A stretch of 64,000 bases of DNA, from the NCBI RefSeq assembly GCF_023614235.1, contig NZ_CP094264.1, positions 4,588,001-4,652,000 of the forward strand, in the 5' to 3' direction. Both the position numbers and the translations under genes were made by a program. Below, piece by piece: positions 49,584 through 61,981 of this stretch; positions within the stretch are counted from its first letter, which is position 1; each line of letters starts with the position of its first letter. Under the pieces are notes generated by a model. The model saw only the letters and a program-made list of their open reading frames with translations. It made no database searches and was not told where the DNA came from. Source of the stretch: Streptomyces sp. MRC013. Lineage in GTDB: Bacteria > Actinomycetota > Actinomycetes > Streptomycetales > Streptomycetaceae.

Positions 49584-50128
49584 TGACGTCGAGTGCCGTC
49601 CGCGAGCTGCTGCTCAGCCGCATCCGGGACGTCCCCGACCACCCCGAGCCCGGTGTGGTCTTCAAGGACATCACACCACTGCTGGCGGACCCGGAGGCGT
49701 TCGGCCTGCTCACCGGTGTCCTCACCGAACTGTGCGCACGCTCCGGCGCGACGAAGATCGTCGGTCTGGAGGCGCGCGGGTTCATCCTCGCCGCACCCGT
49801 CGCGGTCTCCGCGGGGGTCGGCTTCATCCCGATCCGCAAGGCCGGCAAACTGCCCGGCGCCACGCTGCGGCAGGCGTACGAGCTGGAGTACGGCGCGGCC
49901 GAGATCGAGGTCCACGCCGAGGACCTGGCCCCGGGCGACCGGATCCTGGTCATCGATGACGTCCTCGCCACCGGCGGCACCGCCGAGGCGTCGCTGGAGC
50001 TCGTCCGCCGGGCGGGCGCCGAGGTCGCCGGTGTGGCCGTCCTCATGGAGCTGGGCTTCCTCGGCGGCCGCGCCCGCCTGGAGCCCGCACTGAAGGGCGC
50101 CCCGCTGGAGGCGATCCTCCGGTTGTGA
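49583..50128 (+). CDS. apt: Adenine phosphoribosyltransferase
   Basis: 181 residues. Salvages adenine to AMP with PRPP. The PRPP loop is VIDDVLATGGTAEA near residue 124, and the N-terminal PGVVFKDITPLL is typical. Coupled to secF by TGATG. The secF-apt-relA order is common in actinobacteria. A long hairpin follows and probably ends the operon. Confidence 0.95.
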   Translation: MTSSAVRELLLSRIRDVPDHPEPGVVFKDITPLLADPEAFGLLTGVLTELCARSGATKIVGLEARGFILAAPVAVSAGVGFIPIRKAGKLPGATLRQAYELEYGAAEIEVHAEDLAPGDRILVIDDVLATGGTAEASLELVRRAGAEVAGVAVLMELGFLGGRARLEPALKGAPLEAILRL

Positions 50129-50138
50129 GGGAACCGCC

Positions 50139-50184
50139 CGCGTGCGAGGGGCGCCCGGCGCACGCCGGGCGCCCCTCGCACGCG
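50139..50184. terminator. 22-bp perfect inverted repeat after apt
   Basis: Arms 50139-50160 and 50163-50184 are perfectly complementary with only two bases between. It begins 10 bp after the apt stop and should form a very stable RNA hairpin, acting as terminator and 3' stabiliser. Confidence 0.85.
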
Positions 50185-50554
50185 TCCCGGGGACCGAGCT
50201 CCGGGGGGCACACGCCCTTCCCTCCCTACGGGGTTCCGATGCGGTCCCGAACGGTGCCGCCGACCACGGCATCCCCGTCAGAGGAATCCGGCGAAGACCC
50301 CGAACAGGATCACCACGGGGATGGTTTCCGTCGTCTCTCCCGCCGCCGCCTGACCTCCGGGGGGTCCGGGCACCGGTCCGAGCCCCTCTCGCCGCGGGGC
50401 CGCGGAGGCCGGGAGCGCACGGGACGGGCGCCGGGACGCACCGGGCGCCGCTCCCCGCCGACGGCCCCCGCCCGGGGCGAGTGCGACGCCCGAGGTGGAT
50501 ACCATGGGATGTCCGGGCCTCACCGGAGGATCCGGACCCGCACGAGGAGCGCCC
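50185..50554. other. relA upstream region, no gene seen
   Basis: 370 bp. It contains a TACCAT-type -10 candidate just upstream of an in-frame ATG (near 50500). A minus-strand fragment ending at 50278 has a short hydrophobic end (IPVVILFGVFAGFL) but no credible start, so it is not called. Confidence 0.5.
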
Positions 50555-53023
<2,469 letters not shown>

Positions 53024-53053
53024 GGGGAGCGGCGGCCACCGGGAGAACGCGGA

Positions 53054-53086
53054 GAGGGCCGGCACGGGGCACCCGTGCCGGCCCTC
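53054..53086. terminator. 15-bp hairpin between convergent relA and DUF349 genes
   Basis: Arms 53054-53068 and 53072-53086, loop GCA; suits termination in both directions. Confidence 0.8.
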
Positions 53087-53106
53087 CCGCCTGCGGGGCG
53101 GCCCTC

Positions 53107-54336
53107 TCAGCCGCCGAACTCCTGCAGGCCCTTCAGCGCCTGGTCCAGCAGCGCCTGCCGGCCCTCCAGCTCACGCGCGAGCTTCTCGGCCTTCGCGTCG
53201 TTGCCCGCCGCGCGCGCCGCGTCGATCTGCGCGCGCAGCTTGTCCACGGCCTCCCGCAGCTGACCCGTCAGACCCTCCGCACGGGCGCGCGCCTCCGGGT
53301 TGGTGCGGCGCCACTCGGCCTCCTCGGCCTCCTGGATGGCCCGCTCCACCGCGTGCATCCGGCCCTCGACCCTGGGCCGGGCGTCCCGCGGTACGTGGCC
53401 GACGGCCTCCCAGCGCTCGTTGAGGGCCCGGAACGCGGCGCGCGCCGCCTTCAGGTCCGTCACCGGCACCAGCTTCTCGGCCTCGGCGGCGAGCTCCTCC
53501 TTCAGCTTGAGGTTCTCGGCCTGCTCGGCGTCGCGCTCGGCGAACACCGAGCCGCGCGCCGCGAAGAACACGTCCTGCGCGCCGCGGAAGCGGTTCCACA
53601 GCTCGTCCTCGTGCTCACGCTGCGCCCGGCCCGCGGCCTTCCACTCCGCCATCAGCTCCCGGTACCGCGCGGCCGTCGCCCCCCAGTCCGTGGAGCCCGA
53701 CAGCGCCTCGGCCTCCGCCACCAGCCGCTCCTTCGCCCGCCGGGCCTCCTCGCGCTGCGCGTCCAGCGCCGCGAAGTGCGCCTTGCGCCGCTTCGAGAAC
53801 GCCGACCGGGCGTGCGAGAAGCGGTGCCACAGCTCGTCGTCGGACTTCCGGTCGAGCCGGGGCAGACCCTTCCACGTGTCCACCAGGGCGCGCAGCCGCT
53901 CGCCGGCGACCCGCCACTGCTCGCTCTGCGCGAGTTCCTCGGCCTCCGCGACCAGCGCCTCCTTGGCCTGCCGCGCCTCGTCGGCCTGCCTGGCCTTCTG
54001 GGCCCTGCGTTCCTCGCGCCGCGACTCCACCGTCTCGACGAGCCCGTCCAAGCGCTTCGAGAGCGCGTCGAGGTCTCCGACGGCGTGGTGCTCGTCGACC
54101 TGCAGGCGCAGGTGGTCGATGGCGGCCATCGCGTCCTTCGCGGACAGGTCGGTGGTCTTCACCCGCCGCTCGAGGAGGCCGATCTCGACAACCAGTCCCT
54201 CGTACTTGCGCTCGAAGTAGGCCAGTGCCTCCTCGGGAGAGCCGGCCTGCCACGAGCCGACGACCTTCTCGCCGTCGGCAGTACGCACGTACACGGTGCC
54301 CGTCTCGTCGACGCGGCCCCACCGGTCGCTGCTCAC
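53107..54336 (-). CDS. DUF349 coiled-coil protein
   Basis: 409 residues, almost wholly helical and highly charged, with repeated W/F-spaced helices (EQWRVAGERL, DELWHRFSHARSAF, DELWNRFRGAQDVFF). An N-terminal beta-rich segment (VDETGTVYVRTADGEKVVGSW) precedes the coiled coil. Function unknown. The GTG at 54336 has GGAGGAGGC about 5 bp upstream. Next to relA by position only. Confidence 0.9.
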   Translation of the reverse strand: MSSDRWGRVDETGTVYVRTADGEKVVGSWQAGSPEEALAYFERKYEGLVVEIGLLERRVKTTDLSAKDAMAAIDHLRLQVDEHHAVGDLDALSKRLDGLVETVESRREERRAQKARQADEARQAKEALVAEAEELAQSEQWRVAGERLRALVDTWKGLPRLDRKSDDELWHRFSHARSAFSKRRKAHFAALDAQREEARRAKERLVAEAEALSGSTDWGATAARYRELMAEWKAAGRAQREHEDELWNRFRGAQDVFFAARGSVFAERDAEQAENLKLKEELAAEAEKLVPVTDLKAARAAFRALNERWEAVGHVPRDARPRVEGRMHAVERAIQEAEEAEWRRTNPEARARAEGLTGQLREAVDKLRAQIDAARAAGNDAKAEKLARELEGRQALLDQALKGLQEFGG

Positions 54337-54510
54337 AGCGCCTCCTCCACATGATGCCGGCGCGAGGGGTCTCCCCCGGGCATCGTCCACAGTTTCCCGG
54401 ACGGGCCTCGCCCGTCCTCCACGGCGTGCGTCCAGTCCACGCCGTACGACGCCAATCTAGGCGAACGGCCGCCCGGCTGTCCGCTCCCAGCGCGACCGGA
54501 ATCCGGCGGT

Positions 54511-55299
54511 TCACCTCTTGCTCACGGTGGCCTTCCCGACCGTGACGGGCTTCTTCGGCGCCCCGTCCCCGGTGCCGCCCTCGACCCCCGCCTTCGCGAC
54601 GTCCCGGACCGCCTTGAGGCCGGCGGCGTCGAGCGTCCCGAACGGCGTGTACTTCGGAGGCAGCCGGCTGTCCTCGTAGACGAGGAAGAACTGGCTGCCG
54701 CCGCTGTTCGGGCTGCCCGTGTTGGCCATCGCCACCGTGCCCGCCCTGAACGTCACCTTGCCGTCCGGCCCCGCCTTGCCGAGGGACGCCAGGTCCTCGT
54801 CGGGGATGTCGTAGCCGGGACCGCCCGTGCCGTCGCCCTGCGGGTCGCCGCACTGCAGGACGAAGATGCCCTGCGTGGTCAGCCGGTGGCACTTCGTGCC
54901 GTCGAAGTACTTCTCGTCCGCGAGGTGCTTGAAGGAGTTGACCGTCCGCGGCGTCCTCGCGGCGTCCATGGAGACCACGAGATCGCCCACGTTCGTCTTC
55001 AGCGTCATCGTGTACGCCGCCTTGGTGTCGACCGCCAGAGGCGGCTCGGGCGGGGGCGAGGAGGCGTCCGGTGAGGGGGTCGCCTCCGGCCCGGCCGCGG
55101 CCTCGACCCCGTCGGCGTCGCGCCCGGTCAGCTGCACGGAGGCGTACACGGCGCCGCCCGCCGTCAGGGCCACGGCGAGCGCGGCGGCCACGACCGCGTT
55201 GCGGCGCCGGTTCCTCCTCCGCGCCTCCTCGCGCCGGAGCCGCTGCCGCTCGAACTTCTCCCGGGCGAGCTGCCGCCGCCGCTGATCGTTGCTGACCAC
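54511..55299 (-). CDS. Membrane-anchored cyclophilin-type peptidyl-prolyl isomerase
   Basis: 262 residues. A very basic cytosolic N-terminus (about 1-33), one membrane helix (about 34-56), a Pro/Ser linker and an outer cyclophilin domain with the TFRAGTVAMANTGSPNSGGS block and FFLVYED. It should fold exported proteins. A Cys pair in the domain (KCHRL and LQCGD) could form a disulfide. GTG start. Confidence 0.9.
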   Translation of the reverse strand: MVSNDQRRRQLAREKFERQRLRREEARRRNRRRNAVVAAALAVALTAGGAVYASVQLTGRDADGVEAAAGPEATPSPDASSPPPEPPLAVDTKAAYTMTLKTNVGDLVVSMDAARTPRTVNSFKHLADEKYFDGTKCHRLTTQGIFVLQCGDPQGDGTGGPGYDIPDEDLASLGKAGPDGKVTFRAGTVAMANTGSPNSGGSQFFLVYEDSRLPPKYTPFGTLDAAGLKAVRDVAKAGVEGGTGDGAPKKPVTVGKATVSKR

Positions 55300-55439
55300 C
55301 TGGTCTCCTCCTCGTCGCTCGTCCGGTCCCGCCCGGGGCTGGTGTGTCCGTACCGTATACGGGTTGGCCGGGGAACGAGCAGCGCCGGTAGGCTCTGAGC
55401 TGCTGCATCCTCCCGCCGGACGACTATCTGAGGACGATC

Positions 55440-56147
55440 GTGCTTATTGCCGGGTTCCCCGCCGGGGCCTGGGGGACCAACTGCTACGTGGTCGCCCCCT
55501 CCGCGGGCGAGGAGTGCGTGATCATCGACCCGGGCCACCGGGCCGCCCGCGGGGTCGAGGAGACGCTGAGGAAGCATCGGCTCAAGCCCGTGGCGGTGGT
55601 GCTCACCCACGGCCACATCGACCACGTCGCCTCCGTCGTCCCGGTCTGCGGGGCCCACGACGTGCCCGCCTGGATCCACCCGGCCGACCGGTACATGATG
55701 AGCGACCCGGCAAAGGCCCTCGGCCGCTCCATCGGCATGCCGCTCATGGGGGAGCTGACCGTCGGCGAGCCGGACGACGTCCACGAGCTCACCGACGGCG
55801 CGCGGCTGGAGCTCGCCGGCCTGGAGCTCACCGTCGCGCACGCGCCCGGCCATACCAAGGGGTCGGTGACCTTCGGGCTGCCCGGGGCTGCGGAGGTCCC
55901 GCCGGTCCTCTTCTCGGGCGACCTGCTGTTCGCCGGCTCCATCGGACGCACCGACCTGCCCGGCGGCGACATGGACGAGATGCTCGCGTCGCTGGCCCGC
56001 GTGTGCCTGCCGCTCGACGACTCGACCGTGGTGCTGTCCGGCCACGGCCCCCAGACCACCATCGGCCGCGAGCGCGCCACCAACCCGTACCTGCGGGAGG
56101 TGGCCGCCGGCCCCGGGAGCTTCACGGCTCCCCGACGAGGAATGTGA
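55440..56147 (+). CDS. MBL-fold metallohydrolase (glyoxalase II-like)
   Basis: 235 residues. The metal site is THGHIDHV near residue 58, further His in HAPGHTKGS, Asp in [15 protein letters not shown] and the final GHGPQTTIG. Such proteins hydrolyse thioesters. GTG start at 55440. hisS starts 13 bp downstream, so they are probably co-transcribed, as in mycobacteria. The short divergent spacer holds the palindrome CCGTATACGG. Confidence 0.88.
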   Translation: MLIAGFPAGAWGTNCYVVAPSAGEECVIIDPGHRAARGVEETLRKHRLKPVAVVLTHGHIDHVASVVPVCGAHDVPAWIHPADRYMMSDPAKALGRSIGMPLMGELTVGEPDDVHELTDGARLELAGLELTVAHAPGHTKGSVTFGLPGAAEVPPVLFSGDLLFAGSIGRTDLPGGDMDEMLASLARVCLPLDDSTVVLSGHGPQTTIGRERATNPYLREVAAGPGSFTAPRRGM

Positions 56148-56160
56148 CGAGAGACCTCCC

Positions 56161-57423
56161 GTGAGTACTTTCCAGGCCCCCAAGGGCACGTACGACCTGC
56201 TGCCGCCGCGTTCGGCGACGTTCCTCGCCGTGCGCGAGGCCATCGCCGCGCCCCTGAGGAACTCCGGCTACGGCTACGTCGAGACGCCCGGCTTCGAGAA
56301 CGTCGAACTGTTCGCGCGCGGCGTCGGCGAGTCCACCGACATCGTGACCAAGGAGATGTACGCCTTCGAGACCAAGGGCGGCGACAGGCTGGCCCTGCGC
56401 CCCGAGGGGACGGCCTCGGTGCTCCGCGCCGCGCTGGAGGCCAACCTCCACCGCCAGGGGAACCTGCCGGTCAAGCTCTGGTACTCGGGCTCCTACTACC
56501 GGTACGAGCAGCCGCAGGCGGGCCGCTACCGCCACTTCTCCCAGGTCGGCGCCGAGGCGATCGGCGCCGAGGACCCGGCGCTGGACGCCGAGCTGGTCAT
56601 CCTGGCCGACCAGGCGTACCGGTCGCTCGGCCTGCGCGACTTCCGCATCCTGCTGAACTCGCTCGGCGACGGGAAGTGCCGCCCGCTCTACCGCGAGGCG
56701 CTCCAGGGCTTCCTGCGCGGCCTGGACCTGGACGGGGAGACCCGCCGCCGGATCGAGATCAACCCGCTGCGCGTCCTCGACGACAAGCGCGCCGAGGTCC
56801 GCAGGCAGCTCGCGGACGCGCCGCTCCTGCGCGACCACCTGTGCGACGCGTGCAAGGCGTACCACGAGGAGGTGCGGTCGCTGCTGACGGCGGCGGGCGT
56901 GGCCTTCGAGGACGACGAGAAGCTGGTGCGCGGCCTCGACTACTACACGCGGACCACGTTCGAGTTCGTCCACGACGGGCTCGGCGCCCAGTCCGCGGTG
57001 GGCGGCGGCGGCCGGTACGACGGGCTGTCCGAGATGATCGGCGGCCCCGCGCTGCCGTCCGTGGGGTGGGCGCTCGGCGTCGACCGCACGGTCCTGGCCC
57101 TGGAGGCCGAGGGCGTGGCCCTCGACGTCCCGGCCGCCACGGACGTCTTCGCCGTGGCCCTGGGCGACGGTGCCAAGCGGCGCCTGTTCGGACTCGTCAC
57201 GGAGCTCCGCAGGGCCGGTGTCGCCGCGGACGTGGCGTACGGCGGCAAGAGCATGAAGGCGGGCATGAAGGCGGCGAACCGTTCGGGGGCCCGCTACGCG
57301 CTCATCGCCGGTGACCGGGACGTCGAGGAGGGCGTGGTCCAGCTCAAGGACCTGGAGTCCGGCGAGCAGGAGCCCCTCGCGTTCGACTCGGTCATCGGCG
57401 GACTCCGGGCCAGGCTGGGCTGA
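56161..57423 (+). CDS. hisS: Histidyl-tRNA synthetase
   Basis: 420 residues, class II. It shows PKGTYDLLP at the start, [10 protein letters not shown] near residue 127 (motif 2 region), the histidine-specific [13 protein letters not shown] near 258 and GGGGRYDGL near 281 (motif 3 region), then the anticodon domain. GTG start with GAGACCTCCC upstream. Confidence 0.96.
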   Translation: MSTFQAPKGTYDLLPPRSATFLAVREAIAAPLRNSGYGYVETPGFENVELFARGVGESTDIVTKEMYAFETKGGDRLALRPEGTASVLRAALEANLHRQGNLPVKLWYSGSYYRYEQPQAGRYRHFSQVGAEAIGAEDPALDAELVILADQAYRSLGLRDFRILLNSLGDGKCRPLYREALQGFLRGLDLDGETRRRIEINPLRVLDDKRAEVRRQLADAPLLRDHLCDACKAYHEEVRSLLTAAGVAFEDDEKLVRGLDYYTRTTFEFVHDGLGAQSAVGGGGRYDGLSEMIGGPALPSVGWALGVDRTVLALEAEGVALDVPAATDVFAVALGDGAKRRLFGLVTELRRAGVAADVAYGGKSMKAGMKAANRSGARYALIAGDRDVEEGVVQLKDLESGEQEPLAFDSVIGGLRARLG

Positions 57424-57438
57424 CCGGCTCGTCCCGGA

Positions 57439-57473
57439 GAGGGCGGGGGGCCCGTGACGGACGCCCCGCCCTC
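57439..57473 (+). terminator. Hairpin terminator after hisS
   Basis: GAGGGCGGGG (57439-57448) pairs with CCCCGCCCTC (57464-57473), 15-base loop. Confidence 0.7.
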
Positions 57474-57570
57474 ACTTATGCCCACCGAACGGCGCACCGG
57501 GTCCCCCGTCCGGCACAATGACCACTGCCTCGGCACCCTCCATCCACCCCCTACCGACGGAACGGCTGGT

Positions 57571-58191
57571 ATGACGACGAAAGCTGCGGTCGACGACGCC
57601 TCCCCGGACTCCCGCGCCCTCGGCGCCGGCCGGGCGTTCGCCTGGATGCTGGTCACCACCGGCGCGGCGGGGCTGCTGGCCGCCTGGATCATCACCCTCG
57701 ACAAGTTCAGGATCCTCGAAGACCCCACCTTCGTCCCCGGCTGCAATTTCAACCCGGTCCTGGCCTGCGGCAGCATCATGGAGAGCGACCAGGCGACGGT
57801 GTTCGGCTTCCCGAACCCGATGCTGGGGCTCGTCACGTACGGCATGGTGGTCGCCATAGGCGTCGGCCTGCTCGCCGGCGCCCGCTACCGCCGCTGGTAC
57901 TGGCTGGGTCTCAACGCGGGCACGCTGTTCGGCGTCGGGTTCTGCACCTGGCTCATGGTCGAGTCCCTCTACGCGATCAACGCGCTGTGCCTGTGGTGCT
58001 GCCTGGCCTGGGCCGCCACGATCATCATGTTCTGGTACGTGACCTCGTACAACGTCCGCAACGGCCTCCTGCCCGCGCCGTCCGGCCTGCGGCGCTTCCT
58101 CGACGAGTTCACCTGGGTCCTGCCGGTGCTGCACCTCGGGGCCATCGGGATGCTGATCCTGACGCGCTGGTGGGACATCTGGCTCGGCTGA
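57571..58191 (+). CDS. Vitamin K epoxide reductase-like membrane protein
   Basis: 206 residues with four or five helices. Redox cysteines are Cys-x7-Cys in GCNFNPVLACGS near residue 53 and the active CLWC near 146. Such proteins re-oxidise DsbA-type partners using quinone. Ends in two Trp-rich residues blocks. ATG at 57571 with AACGGCTGGT upstream. No DsbA partner is adjacent; the CPDC protein 30 kb away appears cytosolic, so it is not an obvious partner. Confidence 0.9.
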   Translation: MTTKAAVDDASPDSRALGAGRAFAWMLVTTGAAGLLAAWIITLDKFRILEDPTFVPGCNFNPVLACGSIMESDQATVFGFPNPMLGLVTYGMVVAIGVGLLAGARYRRWYWLGLNAGTLFGVGFCTWLMVESLYAINALCLWCCLAWAATIIMFWYVTSYNVRNGLLPAPSGLRRFLDEFTWVLPVLHLGAIGMLILTRWWDIWLG

Positions 58192-58194
58192 CCG

Positions 58195-58223
58195 GCCGGC
58201 CCCGGCACCCCGCCGGGGCCGGC
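58195..58223 (+). terminator. 12-bp hairpin after VKOR-like gene
   Basis: Arms 58195-58206 and 58212-58223 directly after the stop. Confidence 0.7.
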
Positions 58224-58248
58224 GGACCGCTGGCATAGGCTTCACGGT

Positions 58249-59754
58249 GTGGAGCCCGACCTCTTTACCGCCGCCGCCGAGGACCGCCAGGAGAAGGAGC
58301 CGTCGCGCAGCCCGCTCGCGGTGCGGATGCGCCCGCGGACCCTGGACGAGGTCGTCGGGCAGCGGCACCTGCTGAAGCCCGGGTCGCCGCTGCGCCGCCT
58401 GGTCGGCGAAGGCGGGGGCGGCCCGGCCGGGACCTCGTCCGTCGTCCTCTGGGGTCCGCCCGGCACCGGCAAGACGACCCTGGCGCACGTGGTCTCCAGG
58501 GCCACCGACAAGCGTTTCGTGGAACTGTCCGCGATCACCGCCGGGGTGAAGGAGGTTCGCGCGGTCATCGACGGCGCTCGCCGCGCGGCGGGGGGTTTCG
58601 GCAAGGAGACCGTGCTGTTCCTGGACGAGATCCACCGCTTCAGCAAGGCGCAGCAGGACTCGTTGCTGCCGGCCGTCGAGAACCGCTGGGTCACCCTCGT
58701 CGCGGCGACGACGGAGAACCCCTACTTCTCGGTGATCTCCCCGCTGCTCTCCCGCTCCCTCCTGTTGACGCTGGAGCCGCTCACCGACGACGACTTGCGC
58801 GGTCTGCTGCGGCGCGCGCTGACCGGGGAACGCGGCCTGGCCGGCGAGGTCGCACTGCCCGAGGACGCGGAGGAGCACCTGCTGCGCATCGCCGGCGGCG
58901 ACGCGCGGCGGGCGCTGACGGCGCTGGAGGCGGCGGCCGGGGCGGCCATGGCCAAGGGCGAGACGGAGATCACGCTCGCCACGCTGGAGGAGACCGTGGA
59001 CCGCGCCGCGGTGAGGTACGACCGGGACGGCGACCAGCACTACGACGTGGCGAGCGCCTTCATCAAGTCGATCCGCGGCTCGGACGTGGACGCGGCGCTG
59101 CACTACCTGGCCCGGATGATCGAGGCGGGGGAGGACCCGCGGTTCATCGCGCGGCGGCTGATGATCTCCGCGAGCGAGGACGTCGGGCTCGCGGACCCGA
59201 CGGCGCTGCCCACCGCGGTGGCCGCGGCCCAGGCGGTCGCGATGATCGGCTTCCCCGAGGCGGCCCTGACGCTCAGCCACGCCACGATCGCCCTGGCCCT
59301 GGCGCCGAAGTCGAACGCCGCCACGCTGGCCGTCCAGGCCGCCCGGGCGGACGTCCGGGCGGGACTCGCCGGACCGGTGCCGGCGCACCTGCGCGACGGG
59401 CACTACAAGGGGGCGGCCGGGCTGGGGCACGCGCAGGGGTACGTGTACCCGCACGACGTGCCGGGCGGGATCGCCGCCCAGCAGTACGCCCCGGACGCGG
59501 TGCGGGAGCGGCGCTACTACCGACCGACCCGCTACGGCGCGGAAGCGCGGTACGCGGAGGTGGTGGAGAAGGTGCGGGAGCGGCTGCGCGGCGACGGGGC
59601 GGCCCCCGGCGGCCGTCCTAGGAGCGGTGGCCGCGGCCACCGCAGCCGAAAGCGGTCCCCCGGCGGCCGTCCGGGGCGGGGCGGCCGCCCCGGGAACCGG
59701 CGGTGCCGCGGAGCGTGTACCCTGTACGGGAGTTCGTGTGCGCTCGGCTGCTGA
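58249..59754 (+). CDS. rarA: Replication-associated recombination ATPase RarA/MgsA, probable run-on C-terminus
   Basis: AAA+ clamp-loader-like ATPase acting at stalled forks. Walker [11 protein letters not shown] near residue 69, Walker B FLDEIHRF near 124, followed by helical oligomerisation domain. As read it has 501 residues; the family is near 440-460. The last 40-odd residues after [10 protein letters not shown] are Gly/Arg-rich and then Cys-containing. Adding one C in the run 59603-59607 brings a TAG at 59619-59621 into frame and gives about 457 residues. The run-on also enters the rpsD leader, which supports an error. GTG start. Confidence 0.93.
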   Translation: MEPDLFTAAAEDRQEKEPSRSPLAVRMRPRTLDEVVGQRHLLKPGSPLRRLVGEGGGGPAGTSSVVLWGPPGTGKTTLAHVVSRATDKRFVELSAITAGVKEVRAVIDGARRAAGGFGKETVLFLDEIHRFSKAQQDSLLPAVENRWVTLVAATTENPYFSVISPLLSRSLLLTLEPLTDDDLRGLLRRALTGERGLAGEVALPEDAEEHLLRIAGGDARRALTALEAAAGAAMAKGETEITLATLEETVDRAAVRYDRDGDQHYDVASAFIKSIRGSDVDAALHYLARMIEAGEDPRFIARRLMISASEDVGLADPTALPTAVAAAQAVAMIGFPEAALTLSHATIALALAPKSNAATLAVQAARADVRAGLAGPVPAHLRDGHYKGAAGLGHAQGYVYPHDVPGGIAAQQYAPDAVRERRYYRPTRYGAEARYAEVVEKVRERLRGDGAAPGGRPRSGGRGHRSRKRSPGGRPGRGGRPGNRRCRGACTLYGSSCALGC

Positions 59755-59822
59755 CGGCATCCGGGCGATCTCCAGCCCGTCGGGACGCGGCTGACCATGA
59801 GCTGATCGGACCTCCGTCACAT

Positions 59823-59845
59823 CGATGCCCCATCGGGAGGCATCG
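59823..59845 (+). promoter_or_regulatory. Stem-loop in rpsD leader
   Basis: CGATGCC (59823-59829) pairs with GGCATCG (59839-59845). It lies about 100 bp before the rpsD start, in the presumed 5' leader. It could be part of an S4 autoregulation structure, but no known motif is recognised. Confidence 0.35.
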
Positions 59846-59909
59846 CTCTTCGTGTTGCTGTCTGTGATGCGCGTGGTGTTCCCAGGGCGAGACATGCGAT
59901 CTCCTTGAG

Positions 59910-59928
59910 TAAGGTGAACCTAACCTAT
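59910..59928. promoter_or_regulatory. Iron-box-like 19-mer upstream of rpsD
   Basis: TAAGGTGAACCTAACCTAT matches 16 of 19 bases of one strand of the IdeR/DmdR1 consensus TTAGGTGAGCCTAACCTAA as I know it. It lies 19 bp before the rpsD start, next to the GGAGG. It is AT-rich for this genome. Confidence 0.4.
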
Positions 59929-59946
59929 TTCGGAGGTCTGGAGAAC

Positions 59947-60561
59947 GTGCCTAACCAGTCGCGTCCCAAGGTCAAGAAGTCGCGTGCGCTCGGCATCGCC
60001 CTGACGCCGAAGGCCGTCAAGTACTTCGAGGCCCGCCCGTACCCGCCGGGTGAGCACGGCCGCGGTCGCAAGCAGAACTCGGACTACAAGGTCCGTCTGC
60101 TCGAGAAGCAGCGCCTGCGCGCCCAGTACGACATCAGCGAGCGCCAGATGGCCCGCGCCTACGACCGCGCGAAGAAGGCCGAGGGCAAGACGGGCGAGGC
60201 GCTGGTCGTCGAGCTCGAGCGCCGTCTCGACGCGCTGGTCCTGCGTTCGGGCATCGCCCGCACCATCTACCAGGCCCGTCAGATGGTCGTCCACGGCCAC
60301 ATCGAGGTCAACGGCCAGAAGGTCGACAAGCCGTCCTTCCGCGTCCGCCCCGACGACGTCGTGATGGTCCGCGAGCGCTCGCGCGGCAAGACGCTGTTCC
60401 AGGTCGCCCGCGAGGGCGGTTTCGCCCCCGACGGTGAGACCCCGCGCTACCTGCAGGTCAACCTGAAGGCCCTGGCCTTCCGCCTCGACCGCGAGCCGAA
60501 CCGCAAGGAGATCCCGGTCATCTGCGACGAGCAGCTCGTCGTCGAGTACTACGCCCGCTGA
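59947..60561 (+). CDS. rpsD: 30S ribosomal protein S4
   Basis: 204 residues, identical in length to other streptomycete S4 proteins. The primary 16S rRNA binding protein. It shows [12 protein letters not shown] near residue 29 and the S4 RNA-binding domain with [14 protein letters not shown] near 112. The GTG at 59947 ([11 protein letters not shown]) is preceded by GGAGG; an ATG-like start upstream at 59905 would add 14 residues. A zinc-free S4, since the N-terminal Cys cluster is absent. Confidence 0.96.
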   Translation: MPNQSRPKVKKSRALGIALTPKAVKYFEARPYPPGEHGRGRKQNSDYKVRLLEKQRLRAQYDISERQMARAYDRAKKAEGKTGEALVVELERRLDALVLRSGIARTIYQARQMVVHGHIEVNGQKVDKPSFRVRPDDVVMVRERSRGKTLFQVAREGGFAPDGETPRYLQVNLKALAFRLDREPNRKEIPVICDEQLVVEYYAR

Positions 60562-60597
60562 TCCGGGCGCGGCGGCCACGCCGCCGCAGCGGTTCCC

Positions 60598-60641
60598 GGC
60601 CCGCCGGCTCCCCGCCCTCATCGGCGGGGAGCCGGCGGGCC
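60598..60641 (+). terminator. 19-bp hairpin terminator after rpsD
   Basis: Perfect arms 60598-60616 and 60623-60641 with a 6-base loop. Confidence 0.9.
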
Positions 60642-61187
60642 CCGGTGTACCCGGGGCCGACGGGGCGCCGCCGGGAGCGGCGTGCCGGGTCCGTACGCGT
60701 GTCCGGGGCGTTCGGGCACGCCGGGGGCCGGTCCGAGGGGGCGCACGACGGGCGGCCGCCGCCCGTACTTCGCGCCCGGCCCTCCCTTCCGGCTCCCCCT
60801 CCGTCCCGCCGCCCCCGGCACGTCGTGCCCCGGCCGGTCCGGGTTCCCCACCTCCACGGCCCCCACCGGTCGTGCCCCGTCGCGCGTACGGCGCCGCCCC
60901 GCGGCGGCACGGGATCCCGGGGCGGCGCACCCGGTCCTGCGGCCTTCCGTCCGGCGGACCGGTTTCGGGCGCGGACGGGCGGTCGCCTCGGGAGGGCGCA
61001 GGGAGCGCGGAAGCACGAGGAGCGCGGAGCGCGCCCGCGCCGCCGCGCCCCGTGAGGCCGGGCGGGCCCGTGCCCGTCCGGCGGCCGTCAAACCGGTTCG
61101 GGGAGCCACCACGGGCGCGATAGGCTCGGAGGACGACTTTCGGGTGCCCAAGACCGAGGGCTTCGACGAGCAGAGAGCGGTGCTGCA
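60642..61187. other. Long G+C-rich spacer before the DUF948 gene
   Basis: 546 bp with open, Arg/Pro/Gly-rich translations in most frames and no conserved-looking protein. A TAGGCT hexamer near 61122 may be the -10 for the downstream genes. I see nothing else I can support. Confidence 0.55.
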
Positions 61188-61628
61188 GTGACCGGTGGAG
61201 AGGTTGCCGGGATCCTGGTGGCCGTCTTCTGGGCGATCCTGGTCTCCTTCCTGGCCGTGGTGCTGGCGAGGCTGGCCCAGACGCTCAAGGCGACCACCCG
61301 GCTCGTGGCGGACGTGACCGAGCAGGCGGTGCCCCTGCTGGCCGACGCCTCCGCGACCGTGCGCTCCGCGCAGACCCAGCTCGACCGGGTCGACGCCATC
61401 GCCTCGGACGTCCAGGAGGTCACCTCCAACGCGTCCGCCCTCTCCACGACCGTCGCCTCCACCTTCGGCGGTCCCCTGGTCAAGGTCGCGGCGTTCGGCT
61501 ACGGCGTACGCCGGGCGCTGGGCCGCGACAGGGGCGAGCGGCCCGCCGAACGGCAGCGGTCGCGGCGCACCGTCATCGTCGGCCGCGCGGTGCCCGGGGC
61601 ACGCGGCGGCCGGAACCGGAAAGGCTGA
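61188..61628 (+). CDS. DUF948-type membrane-anchored protein
   Basis: 146 residues: one N-terminal helix (about 5-27), then a helical segment with heptad-like spacing (TQLDRVDAIASDVQEVTSNAS) and a basic tail. Proteins of this type lie before alaS in many actinobacteria; their role is unknown. GTG start with GAGAG upstream. Confidence 0.85.
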   Translation: MTGGEVAGILVAVFWAILVSFLAVVLARLAQTLKATTRLVADVTEQAVPLLADASATVRSAQTQLDRVDAIASDVQEVTSNASALSTTVASTFGGPLVKVAAFGYGVRRALGRDRGERPAERQRSRRTVIVGRAVPGARGGRNRKG

Positions 61629-61636
61629 CGCGACAC

Positions 61637-61981
61637 ATGTTCCGCCGGGCATTCTGGTTCACCGCCGGCGCGGCAGCCGGCGTGTGGGCCACCACCAAGG
61701 TCAACCGCAAGCTCAAGCGGCTCACTCCCGAGAGCCTCGCCGCCCAGGCCGCAGACAAGGCGATCGAGACGGGCCACCGGCTCAAGGACTTCGCCCTCGA
61801 CGTCCGCGCGGGAATGCTCCAGCGCGAGGCGGAGCTGGAAGAGGCACTGGGGCTGGACGCGCCGGCCGACCCGGCGGCCCTCCCGGCCCCCCGCCGCACG
61901 GCGCTCGGCCCCGGCGGCACCGCGGCCGTCCCCGCCCACCCGCACCCCACCCACCCGTACGACCGGAATGAGGACCACTGA
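61637..61981 (+). CDS. DUF6167-type small protein
   Basis: 114 residues beginning [20 protein letters not shown], a short helix that could insert in the membrane, followed by basic and amphipathic helices and a Pro/His tail. The TGA shares bases with the alaS ATG (TGATG), so it is coupled to alaS. Function unknown. Confidence 0.82.
   Translation: MFRRAFWFTAGAAAGVWATTKVNRKLKRLTPESLAAQAADKAIETGHRLKDFALDVRAGMLQREAELEEALGLDAPADPAALPAPRRTALGPGGTAAVPAHPHPTHPYDRNEDH

Noticed and set aside
50278..50500. Minus-strand hydrophobic peptide upstream of relA
   Set aside because: The hydrophobic end (IPVVILFGVFAGFL) has no credible start codon or ribosome binding site, and the rest of the frame looks non-coding.
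60642..61187. Protein-coding frames in the spacer after rpsD
   Set aside because: Several long open frames exist on both strands but all are Arg/Pro/Gly-rich without motifs, as expected from base composition.
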